Assembly (NCBI GenBank): GCA_965197565.1
Contig: CBDANK010000002.1
Location: forward strand, 496,001 to 560,000
Source of the DNA: G963667675 sp965197565
GTDB taxonomy: Bacteria; Chloroflexota; Dehalococcoidia; Lucifugimonadales; UBA3495
DNA length: 64,000 bases
Direction: 5' to 3'
Shown here: piece after piece, positions 17,989 through 26,941 of the stretch
Layout: each line of letters opens with the position of its first letter
Numbering within the stretch: the stretch's first letter is position 1
The notes under the pieces: generated by a model
Seen by the model: the letters and a program-made list of their open reading frames with translations, nothing else
Told to the model about the DNA's origin: nothing
Databases searched by the model: none
Program-made: the position numbers and the translations under genes

Positions 17989-18771
17989 ATGAACGAGAGA
18001 TTCAACACTCCAGAGGAAGTTAGCGCGTTTCTCAACAGCAGTGAATTCGTTGGGGGCCTAAAGAAGTATTTAGTTTCTTTACTTGAAGAGCATCAAACGG
18101 AAAACTCGCCTGTCCTGGAAAGCATTGCTGCCATGCTTAGGAGGCTTACCGCTTCTCCGGAAGACCTTCAAGCACTTTGGAAGACCTTGGCTGGGCACGG
18201 ATGGTTTCCACATCCATCGATGTTCTTCGGTGCTGAACTACTCGGGGATAGAATTAGTAAGGATTCCGCTGCCGTCGAGCAGCTACTCATAGACCTATTC
18301 CGAAACGAACTACCATCGATCGAGAGTGAACTCGTAGACCTTTATTGCAGTCGGCGGCACCTATTAAGCAAGGGCTTCGAGGCTCACCGACAAGGACAAT
18401 ACTGTCTTTCCATCCTGATGTTCCTTGCACAGGCTGATGGAATAGCTTACGACAAGCATTCCAAGGGCGTGTTTAGCAAAACAGAACGGAAGACTCTGGG
18501 TTCTGAAGAAATACAGGAACAAACTGGTGACATATTGAAATCATTCCTGCTGCTGCTTGGAGAAGACAACTTGCCCATTTGGGTTTCGAGAAATAGTAGG
18601 GACAGCACATTTCGTGGTTTCAACCGGCATCAGGTGATGCACGGAGAATCAGTCGATTATGACACTGAGGAAAACAGCCTAAAGGCGGTGTCATTACTTA
18701 GCTGGCTTGCAGTGGTTCTGAATTATGAGCCAGAAGGTGAGCAAGGAAGTGGGGCAGACTCTTTGCCGTGA
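17989..18771 (+). CDS. HEPN-superfamily-like protein (possible RNase of a defence module)
   Basis: 260 residues. The C-terminal part has FNRHQVMHGESVDYDTEENSL (residues 211-231); the R-x4-H spacing (R213, H218) is the catalytic motif of HEPN ribonucleases, and 'NRHxxxHG...YGTxENSLKAxSLL' recurs in a family of abortive-infection-like proteins. The middle (FEAHRQGQYCLSILMFLAQADGI, 130-152) is the helical segment that goes with it. The N-terminal 110 residues are helical and unassigned. The base composition is lower in GC than the neighbours, which suggests transfer. Function is inferred from the motif only. Confidence 0.6.
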   Translation: MNERFNTPEEVSAFLNSSEFVGGLKKYLVSLLEEHQTENSPVLESIAAMLRRLTASPEDLQALWKTLAGHGWFPHPSMFFGAELLGDRISKDSAAVEQLLIDLFRNELPSIESELVDLYCSRRHLLSKGFEAHRQGQYCLSILMFLAQADGIAYDKHSKGVFSKTERKTLGSEEIQEQTGDILKSFLLLLGEDNLPIWVSRNSRDSTFRGFNRHQVMHGESVDYDTEENSLKAVSLLSWLAVVLNYEPEGEQGSGADSLP

Positions 18772-18927
18772 GGTCAAGGTGAGGTCAACAAAGGAGGGAA
18801 GTGCATAAGTCCAAGGGCGTTTCGGGTTGTTTGCATTTGGGGTTGCCAGTTTGTCAGAGGTGCTTACGAAGAATTAGAATTTGCCCCGTTCACTTGGTGA
18901 AGGGTGATTCATTCTTGGGAGAAGACC

Positions 18928-20166
18928 ATGCGCCGAATCCAATATAGGCCCGCGTTGCTTATCGGTATTCTAGTGGTGGTTCTCGTGGCGTTGAGTTTAG
19001 CCTGCAGCGGGTCTGGGGCCTCCGACGCCCTGGAGTCCAAAGCTGAACCGACTCGCACTCCAGAAACCGACCGGGAGGCGCTGATTGCCCTATATGACGC
19101 CACCGACGGTCCCAACTGGTCCAAGAGCACCAACTGGCTGAGTGACGCGCCCCTTGACCAATGGCACGGTGTGACCACTGACGGCACCGGACGAGTGGCA
19201 AGATTGGGGCTAGCGTCAAACGGGTTGAGCGGGGAGTTGCCCCCGGAGATTGGCAACCTCTCGAAATTGATCATGTTGTTCCTTTCAGGAAATGGCTTGA
19301 GCGGAGATCTACCCCCCGAATTAGGCCGTCTCTTGAACCTTATCTTGCTAGAGTTAGATGAGAATCAATTCAGCGGGGAGTTGCCGCCAGAGCTGGGACG
19401 CTTGGGCACGCTGAAAAACGTGCGACTGGAGGACAACGAACTCGAAGGATGCGCCCCCGACCTCCTGCATGACGCTTCAACAGGTCTGGATATGCCGAAA
19501 TGCGCTGTTCCCGACCACCCAGCGGAAAGGGAGGCACTGGTAGCTTTCTACAATGCCGGCTCTGATGGAAGACATCGAGAACACACCCCTTCATGGCTAT
19601 CTGATAAGCCTGTGGGGGACTGGGAAGGTGTCTCCACTGACGGCGAAGGCCGAGTAGTCAGAGTGGATATGTTATGGCTCACCCGACACAGTGCCGGTTG
19701 GGCTGGACGGCTACCGCCCGACCTGGGCAACCTCTCCAGGCTGGTGGTGCTAGACCTTGAAGACAGTCTGGGTCACACTGGCGGTTTAGAAGGAGAGATT
19801 CCCCCTGAACTCGGTAATCTCGCCAACTTGAGAGTCTTGCACATCGGCTTCAACACTGCCTCCGGCGGACTGAGCGGAGAGATCCCCTCGGAGTTGGGCA
19901 ACCTCCTGAACCTTACAAGTTTGAGTCTTGGAGCCAATCAGTTGACCGGGGAGATTCCCTCGGAGTTGGGTAACCTCGTGAACCTCACACACTTGAACCT
20001 AGCAAGCAATGAGTTGAGCGGCGAGTTTCCACCTGAACTCGGCAATCTATCCAACCTGGGGTCTCTGTGGCTCAACGGAAACGGATTGAAGGGGTGCGTA
20101 CCTGCGAACTTGCAGGACCATTTGGAATTGCACTCGACTCTCTTGGGAGATCTATCCTTCTGCTAG
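18928..20166 (+). CDS. Leucine-rich-repeat lipoprotein
   Basis: 412 residues. A lipoprotein signal (MRRIQYRPALLIGILVVVLV then ALSLAC, Cys26) is followed by a short linker with TRTPETDR and two copies of the 'REALxALYxATDGxxW...NWLSDxPLxxWxGVxTDGxGRV' unit (first near residue 50, second near residue 205). Each unit leads into LRR repeats of the form LSGExPxELGNLxNLxxLxLxxN. Such proteins are exported and usually bind proteins or glycans. The ATG at 18928 has GGGAGAAG upstream; a GTG at 18904 is the alternative. It lies inside the TIR-bounded unit. No partner operon was seen. Confidence 0.88.
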   Translation: MRRIQYRPALLIGILVVVLVALSLACSGSGASDALESKAEPTRTPETDREALIALYDATDGPNWSKSTNWLSDAPLDQWHGVTTDGTGRVARLGLASNGLSGELPPEIGNLSKLIMLFLSGNGLSGDLPPELGRLLNLILLELDENQFSGELPPELGRLGTLKNVRLEDNELEGCAPDLLHDASTGLDMPKCAVPDHPAEREALVAFYNAGSDGRHREHTPSWLSDKPVGDWEGVSTDGEGRVVRVDMLWLTRHSAGWAGRLPPDLGNLSRLVVLDLEDSLGHTGGLEGEIPPELGNLANLRVLHIGFNTASGGLSGEIPSELGNLLNLTSLSLGANQLTGEIPSELGNLVNLTHLNLASNELSGEFPPELGNLSNLGSLWLNGNGLKGCVPANLQDHLELHSTLLGDLSFC

Positions 20167-20758
20167 GCTTGGGCAAGCCCCCGGGTGGACTTATGCACTT
20201 CTCTCAACAAAGGCAAGATCGTGGCACAATGGACTCTTGTGTCCTTGTGCGGCTAAAAGCTCTTGTGCAACTCTAACTGAATGTCCACAGGCCCTAAGGT
20301 CCGCCACCGGCGGCGCTTTGCCCACGTTGGCCGAAGTCGGCCCGGTCCGCCGGGATCGCGCCGCTATCAGACGGCCATCGAGGGGGTTGGTTTGGTCCGG
20401 GTGGCCTGGGAGTCGCCCGGTGGCGGGAAGCCGCGAAGCCGCCGACGTGGGCGCAGCCGGCGGCTTCGCGGCCAGGTCCTCAGCAGCCGCTCCCACCATC
20501 GCCGCCGGCGCGTCTCCCGCCTTGGTGCGGGCCTGCCCGGGGCCCGGGCGGCTGGACCTGGGCCGGATCGCCAAAGAACCAGTAGCGACAGCGTAGACAG
20601 TTTTGGGCTCGGCCTTAAAGCTCCAAAATCAGCCGCCCCTAGACGGCCATAGCGGGGGTTGGGATTCCCCAGGTGGACCCCCTACCCGGCGGCTTAACCC
20701 CGCCAAGGCGGGCCACCGTGGGCGTTGGCTTGGGCATCCTCGACGGAAGGCTAACCCC

Positions 20759-20801
20759 AGCCGGGCCGTGGTGATAACCGGGTTATCACCACGGCCCGGC
20801 T
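20759..20801. repeat. Perfect 21-bp palindrome with a one-base loop
   Basis: The arm AGCCGGGCCGTGGTGATAAC plus C at 20759-20779 is followed by one G and the exact complement at 20781-20801. Such a perfect, tightly closed hairpin is rare by chance. There is no T-run after it, so a plain rho-independent terminator is unlikely. It could be a protein-binding site, a cruciform or the trace of an inverted duplication. Confidence 0.8.
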
Positions 20802-20853
20802 ACCTCCCCCTCTTAGCGGTGACACAAGGCCAGGATAGCCCGGTCCACCCGTC

Positions 20854-20873
20854 CCTAAACCGGGCGGTTTAGG
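20854..20873. repeat. Short palindrome
   Basis: CCTAAACC, four bases GGGC, then GGTTTAGG: an 8-bp perfect stem 20 bases upstream of the ISAs1 end. It may be part of the same palindrome cluster as 20759-20801. Confidence 0.5.
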
Positions 20874-20893
20874 GCCTTGGCCGTTTCCCCCTG

Positions 20894-21602
20894 CAGGGCA
20901 ATCGCATTTTAATGTGAGAGGACTCTGAGCAGGTAGTCATAGTCCCAGCCGGCCTTTTTGCGCTTGGCTTTGACACCGACTCGGGCGCTCCTTTCCCGTT
21001 TGAGCAGGTTCAAAGCGAGGCGGCGCACTACCGCCAGGTTCTGGTCGGAGAAGCCCGTTCTGACCCGACTGCGGTCCTCATCGAAGGCCATGTCCAGCAC
21101 CCAGTGCAGGCCGTTCTCAATGCCCCAGTGATCCCGGGTGGCCCGCAGCAATGCCGCCGCCTCTGCTGGGTAGCTGCAGATGTAGTAACGGGTATCCTCC
21201 GCTGCTCCGGCCTTCCCTTCCTGCCGGTAGCTGATGCGGGCCACACTGCCCAGACCCGCCCACTGTCCGGCGGGATCCACGTAGGCCAGTTCCTCCGGGT
21301 CGGTAATCACCCAGCACCGGCGGCGCTCCCGCCGGCCGTGACCTTGGTCCACTTGGTCCCGATAGGTGTGGGCCACCTGGTCGAGGCCCTCCCGTTCCCA
21401 GCAGGCGAACACGTCCTGGATGTTCTGGTGCAACTTTCCCTGGTTGGCCTTCACCGCCAGCAGGTAATCGGCCCCGCCGTCCACGATCTGCTAAGCAATA
21501 TTTCTCTGGCAACCCATGGCGTCGATGGTGATGAAGCATCCCGACAACTCCAACAGTTGCAGCAGTTCCGGAATCGCCGTGATCTCGTTGGAATGGGCCA
21601 CC
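20894..21602 (-). pseudogene. ISAs1-family transposase, truncated, with an in-frame stop
   Basis: The right end CAGGGCAATCGCATTTTAAT at 20894 resembles ISAs1-family ends. On the minus strand from 21602 the frame reads SNEITAIPELLQLLELSGCF, ITIDAMGCQRNIA, then TAG (21491 region), then QIVDGGADYLLAVKANQGKL through RDHWGIENGLHWVLDMAFDE to RVLSH. These are the C-terminal two thirds of an ISAs1 DDE transposase, with the catalytic Asp in TIDAMGCQ and the Glu in IENGLHW. The stop replaces a residue that is usually Glu. The N-terminus is cut by the repeat at 21603. Confidence 0.88.
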
Positions 21603-21690
21603 TAACTGGACAAAATCAAGAACCTTCATACGAAAGACACAATAGCAACGGAAAACTGCGTTACTCGTGGGCGGTCGATTTGGATAAAAT
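21603..21690 (+). repeat. 88-bp repeat with IS3-type terminus, copy 3
   Basis: Homologous to 14548-14635 over its whole length. The left edge coincides with the point where the ISAs1 transposase is cut, so the repeat marks an insertion end. Beyond it to 21776 no gene is seen. Confidence 0.55.
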
Positions 21691-21776
21691 CAGGTAAGGT
21701 CCGGATGGACAAATGGTTGTGCCACCTCGGCCTAAATCACCGGTTCGAGTCTGCTTAGGTGGACATCTACCGCCAG

Positions 21777-22813
21777 CTAATCCAGAACCCTGACCAGCTT
21801 CTGCATCGACCGCAGCTCGCGGGGTGGTGCCATGTGCCGGCCGTAGTCGGTCCAAGACACCTCCGCCACGTACAGGTCTCCCCTGGAGTCCACGGCTATC
21901 CCGTGGGGGGAATAGAACCGCCCCGATTGGTCGCCGTAGCTCTCCCGCCCGACCCTGGCCAGGACCTTGCCCTTGGTGTCCATCACTGTCACGTGGGGGC
22001 CGAGATCGGTGCCGATGTCGTTGGTGGCGATCCCGCAGAAGTACTCGCCGATATATATCAGTTCCTCGCCCGCCCGGTCGCCGATGCAGATGGCGGCGGC
22101 GCGGGAGAGGTTGCCCCACTGGGTCTCGTATTTCCCACCGGAGCTGAAGACCTGGATGCGATGGTTCTCGCGGTCGGCGACGTATACCCAGCCATCGTTG
22201 TCTACCTCGACGTTGTGGACGATGTTGAACTGGCCGTCCCCGGTGCCCGATTCGCCCCACGAGAAGAGGAGCTTGCCCTCGGGTGAGTACTTGTGCACCC
22301 TGGCGTTGGAATAGCCGTCGGCCACGTAGAATTCTCCGGTACGCCGGTCAAAAGCCACGTGGGCGGGAACGCTGAACGGTTCGCCGCTCATCCTGGGGGC
22401 TGGGCTTGTGGGGCGTACCGAGGGTCATCAGCAGCTCGCCGTCGGGCGTGAACTGCCGGACCGTGCTGTCGCCGTTGTCCACGCAGAAGACGGTGTCGTC
22501 CGGCGCGATGGTCACGCCGTGGGGGTTGGCGAAGACCCCATCGCCCCACGTGCGCAGCAGGTTGCCATGGGTGGTCGAACACGAGCATCGGTATGGTACC
22601 GCGGTTGAAGACGTAGACTTGGTCCTTCGAGTCCACCGCGACGGCCGTTCCTTCCCTGTAGACGCACCCTTCGGGAAGCTGGCCCCAGTTCTCGCCCGAG
22701 ACCCGGTAGTGGAAGCCGTTCTCGCCGATCACGACCGGCCTGGCCTTTTCACCCTCGTTCCCGTGTCCCTCGGCGCGCAGGCCGTACTCCCAGTCCTGTT
22801 CCTTGTCGACCAT
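21777..22813 (-). pseudogene. NHL-repeat beta-propeller protein with two single-base frameshifts
   Basis: The start at 22813 has a strong AAGGAGGT upstream. The three frame pieces together give DWEYGLRAEG, GENWGQLPEGCVYREGTAVAV, then (after an extra C in a CCC run near 22570) HGNLLRTWGDGVFANPHGVT, FTPDGELLMTLGTPHKPSP, and (after an extra C near 22397) MSGEPFSVPAHVAFDRRTGE through VDSRGDLYVAEVSW. These are NHL repeats as in peptidyl-alpha-hydroxyglycine lyase-like sensors and lyases. No signal peptide. Both shifts lie in C homopolymers, so assembly error is a real possibility. Last gene of the minus-strand catabolic cluster. Confidence 0.8.
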
Positions 22814-22902
22814 CTTCCTGACCTCCTTGAATCTGCGCCGGCGGGTGCAGCGGCATAGGGAATATATCACACGGTCTGCCGGGCGTCCGCCGGAGCCGGC
22901 CT

Positions 22903-23733
22903 TTACCGCCAGTCGTAGCGAGGTCTCCAGGCCAGCAGTCGCTGCGCCTTTTCAGTACTGATTACGCTGGCGGTGCCGCTCAGCCCTTCCCGTATCTCCA
23001 CCCGGTCGCCAAAGTTGTTCTTGACCAGGTCAATCGTAGGCTCTTTGAATCGGCTGGAGGGCTGGGCGAGCATGAAAGCTTCATACTCCCCTATCTCCGC
23101 ATCCAACGCCAGCACGTGAGCCTCGGCCACGTCCCTGGCATCAGCGTAGGCCCACATCACCAGCGTCAGGGGATTCTCTGGCGTGGGTACCGGCCAGGGG
23201 AACTCCGCTTGGACTTCCGGAAGGGCCACATTGGTAAACCGCAGGCTGACGACCGTGGTGGCCGAATTGCGGGCGATCATCCTGCCGATATCTTCTCCAA
23301 CCTGCTTGGTGAGGCCATAGGGCTCAAAGGGCATCATGGGATGTTCCTCGTCCAATGGCAGGTACAGCGGCACGAAAGCGCTCCCGTCGTGGGCCCACCC
23401 CATGCCGAAGGCGCTGGACGAGAACACCACGCGCCGCAGTCCCAACTCCGCCGCCGACATCATTACGTTGAAGTCGCTGGTCACGTTATTTTCGAAAATG
23501 ACCCTCGGGTCTTCCCGCAGCGGCCCGGGGATGGCTCCCATGTGAACGACGGCTTCCGCGCCCTTGAGAACATCCTCCACTGCCTTGGCGTCCTGGAGTC
23601 TGCAACGCACAAACTCCGCCGGGAGGTCATCGGCAGCCACCTGGTCTGTCGCCAGGATTTCCTTGTTCTGGTCCACCAGCAACTGCACCACCCGGCGTCC
23701 CAGCCTTCCCGCCGCTCCGGTTACTACTATCAT
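22903..23733 (-). CDS. NAD-dependent epimerase/dehydratase family protein (extended SDR)
   Basis: 276 residues. It starts MIVVTGAAGRLGRRVVQLLV with the GxxGxxG dinucleotide motif, followed by LQDAKAVEDVLKGAEAVVHMG, the catalytic Ser context VVFSSSAFGMG and the YxxxK pair in YGLTK. The size and the DARDVAEAH region resemble sugar or uronate dehydrogenases of the extended SDR class. Substrate unknown. It sits between the DUF1989 gene (67 bases upstream) and the NHL gene (89 bases downstream) on the same strand, so co-transcription is likely. Confidence 0.9.
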   Translation of the reverse strand: MIVVTGAAGRLGRRVVQLLVDQNKEILATDQVAADDLPAEFVRCRLQDAKAVEDVLKGAEAVVHMGAIPGPLREDPRVIFENNVTSDFNVMMSAAELGLRRVVFSSSAFGMGWAHDGSAFVPLYLPLDEEHPMMPFEPYGLTKQVGEDIGRMIARNSATTVVSLRFTNVALPEVQAEFPWPVPTPENPLTLVMWAYADARDVAEAHVLALDAEIGEYEAFMLAQPSSRFKEPTIDLVKNNFGDRVEIREGLSGTASVISTEKAQRLLAWRPRYDWR

Positions 23734-23800
23734 CTTTTCCTCCGGCCAATTCCTTTGGTTGATGGTTTGACCAGCTCACCGCATACGGGTCACCGGAATC

Positions 23801-24628
23801 TCATGGACGGTCAAGTCCGTGGCTGCCACAGTAGTCGACCGATGAAGGCGACTGCCAACCTTCCAGTAGTCGCGGAGAAGGTTGATAAATTTCGACGCCC
23901 AAGGGGTGGCAGGTGTCGATGGGGTCGTCGGCGTCTTCTCCCCAAACCTGGACCGACAGGTCTCCGTGGGGACATGTGGAAATGGCGCAAAGCAGGTCTA
24001 TCTCGGCGAAGAATTCGAAGTAGCCCCCCTGCTTCGCCGGCGAAGGTTTCACGAAGTAACGGTCGTCCCGGGTAAGTCCGGTCACCTGGAATATGTTGAG
24101 CACGTCGTGGACGTCGCTCTCGTTAAGATGGTAGGGAGTGATTGCCCGCACTAGGTTTGAGTGGCAGCAGTAGTCGAAGTCCTCACCGTTCAGCAGTTTG
24201 TGAACATAAGGATCGCAGCGGGTGCCCAGGAGGTCATGACATCCGGCGCCGTCCTCGTCGAGGGGATAGTCCACCGTGTCGCCGGTGATGGTAAGCATGG
24301 GCCGCAGGTACGGGAGACATGACCACAGCCGGTCGAATGTGGTGACGTGGGCCCGGTGCAACTGCTTGGTACGGGCCGCCCAGAACCGTTCCCGGGGATT
24401 GTTCAGGTTCCACGCGTTGAAGTCGGCCACCTGCGCACCTTCCACCACGACGACGCGGCATACCTGGCCTGCCAAAACCGGCCATGCTTTACCGGAGCGT
24501 ACCGGCACCACGAACTGTTCGACCAAGCTCCGGGTCTCCGTTTCCTGCCCCAAGCGTCCGTAGAATTCCCGGTCAACGTCAATGGGGCTGCCGGGTTTGG
24601 GCCGGTAAATCACTCTGGGAGCTGGCAT
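23801..24628 (-). CDS. DUF1989 (urea carboxylase-associated family) protein
   Basis: 275 residues. The DUF1989 core is clear: GQVCRVVVVEGAQVADFNAWN, RFWAARTKQL, then CHDLLGTRCD, a Cys/His-rich YCCHSNL, and DVLNIFQVTGLTRDDRYFV. DUF1989 proteins accompany urea carboxylase and amino-acid or amide degradation genes; the conserved Cys/His residues suggest metal binding, but the reaction is not settled. It is flanked by an M20 peptidase and an epimerase on the same strand, which fits nitrogen-compound catabolism. Confidence 0.88.
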   Translation of the reverse strand: MPAPRVIYRPKPGSPIDVDREFYGRLGQETETRSLVEQFVVPVRSGKAWPVLAGQVCRVVVVEGAQVADFNAWNLNNPRERFWAARTKQLHRAHVTTFDRLWSCLPYLRPMLTITGDTVDYPLDEDGAGCHDLLGTRCDPYVHKLLNGEDFDYCCHSNLVRAITPYHLNESDVHDVLNIFQVTGLTRDDRYFVKPSPAKQGGYFEFFAEIDLLCAISTCPHGDLSVQVWGEDADDPIDTCHPLGVEIYQPSPRLLEGWQSPSSVDYCGSHGLDRP

Positions 24629-24824
24629 AGGACCCCCGTCGGGAATGGACTTAATGAATTGCGCCGGTCATTGGCGCCCGTGAGCGGACAGGTTTTCTCA
24701 CTCGCACGGTAAGCGGCATCAGGGAGGGCCTCAATATCCGGGAGGGCCCGCCGATGTATTGACCGAAATAATTCAGGATTTACTGACACGTGACTCATTT
24801 ACGTATCAGTAAGCGCAACAGCGC

Positions 24825-26183
24825 CTACTCTACAGCCAGGATGTCGTAGGCCAGCGCCAGCATGATTCGTGTGCCGCTCATCAGGCTTTGGATACCCACC
24901 GATTCGTCGGTCCCGTGAATGTTGGCGAGCATTGGGTCGTCGTCGGGGTGGGAGCCGACCATGCCATAGGTGGTGGTCCCCAGGTTGCGGGTAAAGCGGG
25001 AGTCGGTAAACCCGGTGCTCAGCGAGGGGACCCACTGGATGTCGTCCCGGTCAAGGGCCTTGGCGGTGCTAATCTGGATTCGCTGGGCGAAGTCGGTCTC
25101 AAAGGGAGAGGCGTTGGGAATCGACATATAATCGATGTCAATCTCCACCCCCGGAATCCCATCGAGTATCTTGCCCAACTCCTGCCGGACCTAGGCTTCG
25201 TCCTGATGGGGCAGCGTCCGAACATCGCAGGTCAGGCGGACCGACTCGGGAACGCTGTTGGATTTGATGCCCCCCTGAATCATGGTGGGCGTGATGGTCA
25301 TGCGCGATAGCGCCCTCATAATCGAGGCGAACCGGGGGTTCCCATCCTCGGTGTCCGCGACAATCTGGTCGATGTTTGCCGCCGACGGCCTGTCTTCGAT
25401 GGCGAAAACGGACAGGTGCTGGAACAAGCTGGTGGAAGTGTCACGCTCCGGCTCGTAGGATTCAATCCTTTTCACGACTTCCGACAGAGCGAACAGGGCG
25501 TTCGTGCCCTGCCACGGAGTTGACGCATGGGCACTCGAGCCCCGGACCTCAATCTCCAACTGCAAGCGGCCTTTCTCGCCCACTCCCAGCAGATAAGTGA
25601 GGTTCCCTGCCGACTCGATGGGAACTCCACCGCCCTCGTTCACGGCCAGATGAGCCGCCAGCTTCTCCGGGTGGTTTTCGGCCATCCAGCCAAACCCGTA
25701 GCGGCCGCCATGCTCCTCATCGGCGCAGGAGGCCAGGATCAGGCTGTCTCTGAGTTGGACGCCATTCCGCTTGAGAATTCGCAAGGCGATCAATTGGCAG
25801 GCGAGCAAGGCCTTGCAATCCGACGCGCCGCGGCCAAAGACCCGGCCATCGGCCACCGTGGCGCTGAATGGAGGAAACCGCCACTTCTCCTCCTCTTCCA
25901 CCGGCACCACGTCCAAGTGGGACATGAACATGAGCCCGGCTTTTCCCGAACTGCCTTCGAGCCGCGCAATAAGGTTGCCCCGGTCGGGAGCGGACTCGAT
26001 AATCTCGCAGTCCATGCCGCCTTCGGCCAGCCATTTCTCGATGTACCGGCACAGCTCCGTCTCGTTGCCGGTGGGCATGAAGCCGGTGTTAACTGTGGGA
26101 ATGCGGACCATGTCCTGCTCCAACGCCACAATCTCGTCGCGCAGTTCATCAACTTGGTCCAACAGGTCGTTTAGATCAGGCAT
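24825..26183 (-). pseudogene. M20-family metallopeptidase (ArgE/DapE/ACY1 type) with an internal TAG
   Basis: 452 codons from 26183. The first 330 residues carry the zinc-site motifs LMFMSHLDVVPV, GRGASDCKA, the catalytic SCADEEHGG and the lid-domain GSSAHASTPW. A TAG at 25191-25193 follows TLPHQDEA; the frame then continues VRQELGKILDGIPGVEIDID to FTRNLGTTTYGMVGSHP and NIHGTDESVGIQSL, the C-terminal metal-ligand region. Both halves fit one gene with a single nonsense codon. Without readthrough it is inactive. The neighbours are the GGT remnant upstream (39 bases) and DUF1989 downstream. Confidence 0.85.
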
Positions 26184-26222
26184 CTATTATCCTCCGGAAG
26201 ATTGTCAGTATTGGGCCCGGGA

Positions 26223-26590
26223 CTAGAAACCTACGGCGTAGCCCTCGCAACGCGGGTCTGCGCCGCCCTGCAGCACCTTGGTCTCCGGGTTGCGAGTGAT
26301 GACACAGTATAATGCGGAACCCTCCCACCGGTCTGGATACTGCTCTATCGTGTGGCCCTTCCGCCGCAGTTTCTCGGCCACTTCACCGGAAATACGGCCT
26401 TCCAACCGCAGCATCCCCCGCTCATATTTTGACGCCCAGTTGGAACTGGGGAATTTATAAGCTGTACAGGCGGGGTTCCTCCATGGCCTCTCGAGGGTCG
26501 CGGCCAAATATGGTTCCCACCCTGCCCATAAAGGCGACGGTTATCGCGCCCACCGATCGCAGCCGCCAGGAGTACACCGACCGGAAATGA
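26223..26590 (-). pseudogene. Gamma-glutamyltranspeptidase, C-terminal fragment
   Basis: In pieces, the minus strand reads AITVAFMGRVGTIFGRDPRE then AMEEPRLYSL (then a shift) NWASKYERGMLRLEGRISGE and VLQGGADPRCEGYAVGF. The last motif (GGADPRxxGYAxG) is the C-terminus of the GGT small subunit. The large-subunit part and the catalytic Thr are missing: the gene breaks off at 26590 against an amidase fragment on the other strand. Remnant of the first gene of the catabolic cluster. Confidence 0.75.
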
Positions 26591-26702
26591 TCCCCAACAC
26601 CGGTCCCTTTGACGTAACCGGCCATCCGGCCACCTCAGTGCCGTGCGGGGTATCCGATGGCCTGCCCATAGGCATGATGTTGGTGGGGCGCATGGGGAAT
26701 GC
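26587..26702 (+). pseudogene. Amidase-signature protein, short C-terminal fragment
   Basis: NTGPFDVTGHPATSVPCGVS followed by DGLPIGMMLVGR is the conserved C-terminal segment of amidase-signature enzymes (GatA-like). It begins where the GGT fragment ends and degenerates after about 38 residues. The Ser-Ser-Lys triad is not present. Scar of a deletion or rearrangement. Confidence 0.7.
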
Positions 26703-26941
26703 GCGACGGTCCTTGGCGCTGCCGACGCCTACGGACGGAAAGATTAGAGCGTGGCTACGGCGGGAAGGTGTCCGGATTCCCTTGAATGTATTGGGCCTGC
26801 CGGACGCCGAAGTCCGATTGAAGCTGCGCCGTCAACCATCGTCTACGACGAGCGCGTGGCCTGCAGGTGAGAAGTTGGGCGGTGAGCAATCCGGCCTCTG
26901 CGCCCTTGAGGTCGCGGTCGGTTCCAGCGGCGTCATTATCT

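Larger units (their letters stand above)
17599..20294. mobile_element. 2.7-kb TIR-bounded unit without transposase (cargo island)
   Basis: Perfect 18-bp inverted repeats GGGCCTGTGGACATTCAG stand at 17599-17616 and, inverted, at 20277-20294; similarity continues weakly for about 10 bases inside. Each end is followed outward by TA (17597-17598; 20295-20296). Inside are a 2-TM small protein, a HEPN-type protein and an LRR lipoprotein, but no transposase. This looks like a non-autonomous transposon carrying passenger genes. Confidence 0.65.
20297..20893. other. Non-coding GC-rich stretch with several palindromes
   Basis: No credible gene: open frames in all phases are Arg/Gly/Pro-rich artefacts of high GC. 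The stretch has short inverted repeats throughout (for example GGCGGCTT...CCGCC near 20690 and the two palindromes listed separately). It lies between the TIR-bounded unit and the ISAs1 remnant. Confidence 0.5.

Noticed and set aside
20237..20872. Overlapping Arg/Gly/Pro-rich open frames on both strands
   Set aside because: All phases are open because of very high GC; no frame shows a domain, a ribosome-binding site or a codon pattern like the neighbours.
21735..21765. GGTTCGAGTCTGCTTAGG resembling a tRNA T-arm and 3' end
   Set aside because: The stem bases on both sides of the loop do not pair and no acceptor, D or anticodon arm fits upstream.
25191..25193. Reassignment of TAG to an amino acid
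   Set aside because: Well-supported genes such as imuB and the LRR lipoprotein end on TAG, so TAG acts as a normal stop; the interrupted genes are better explained by decay or sequence error.
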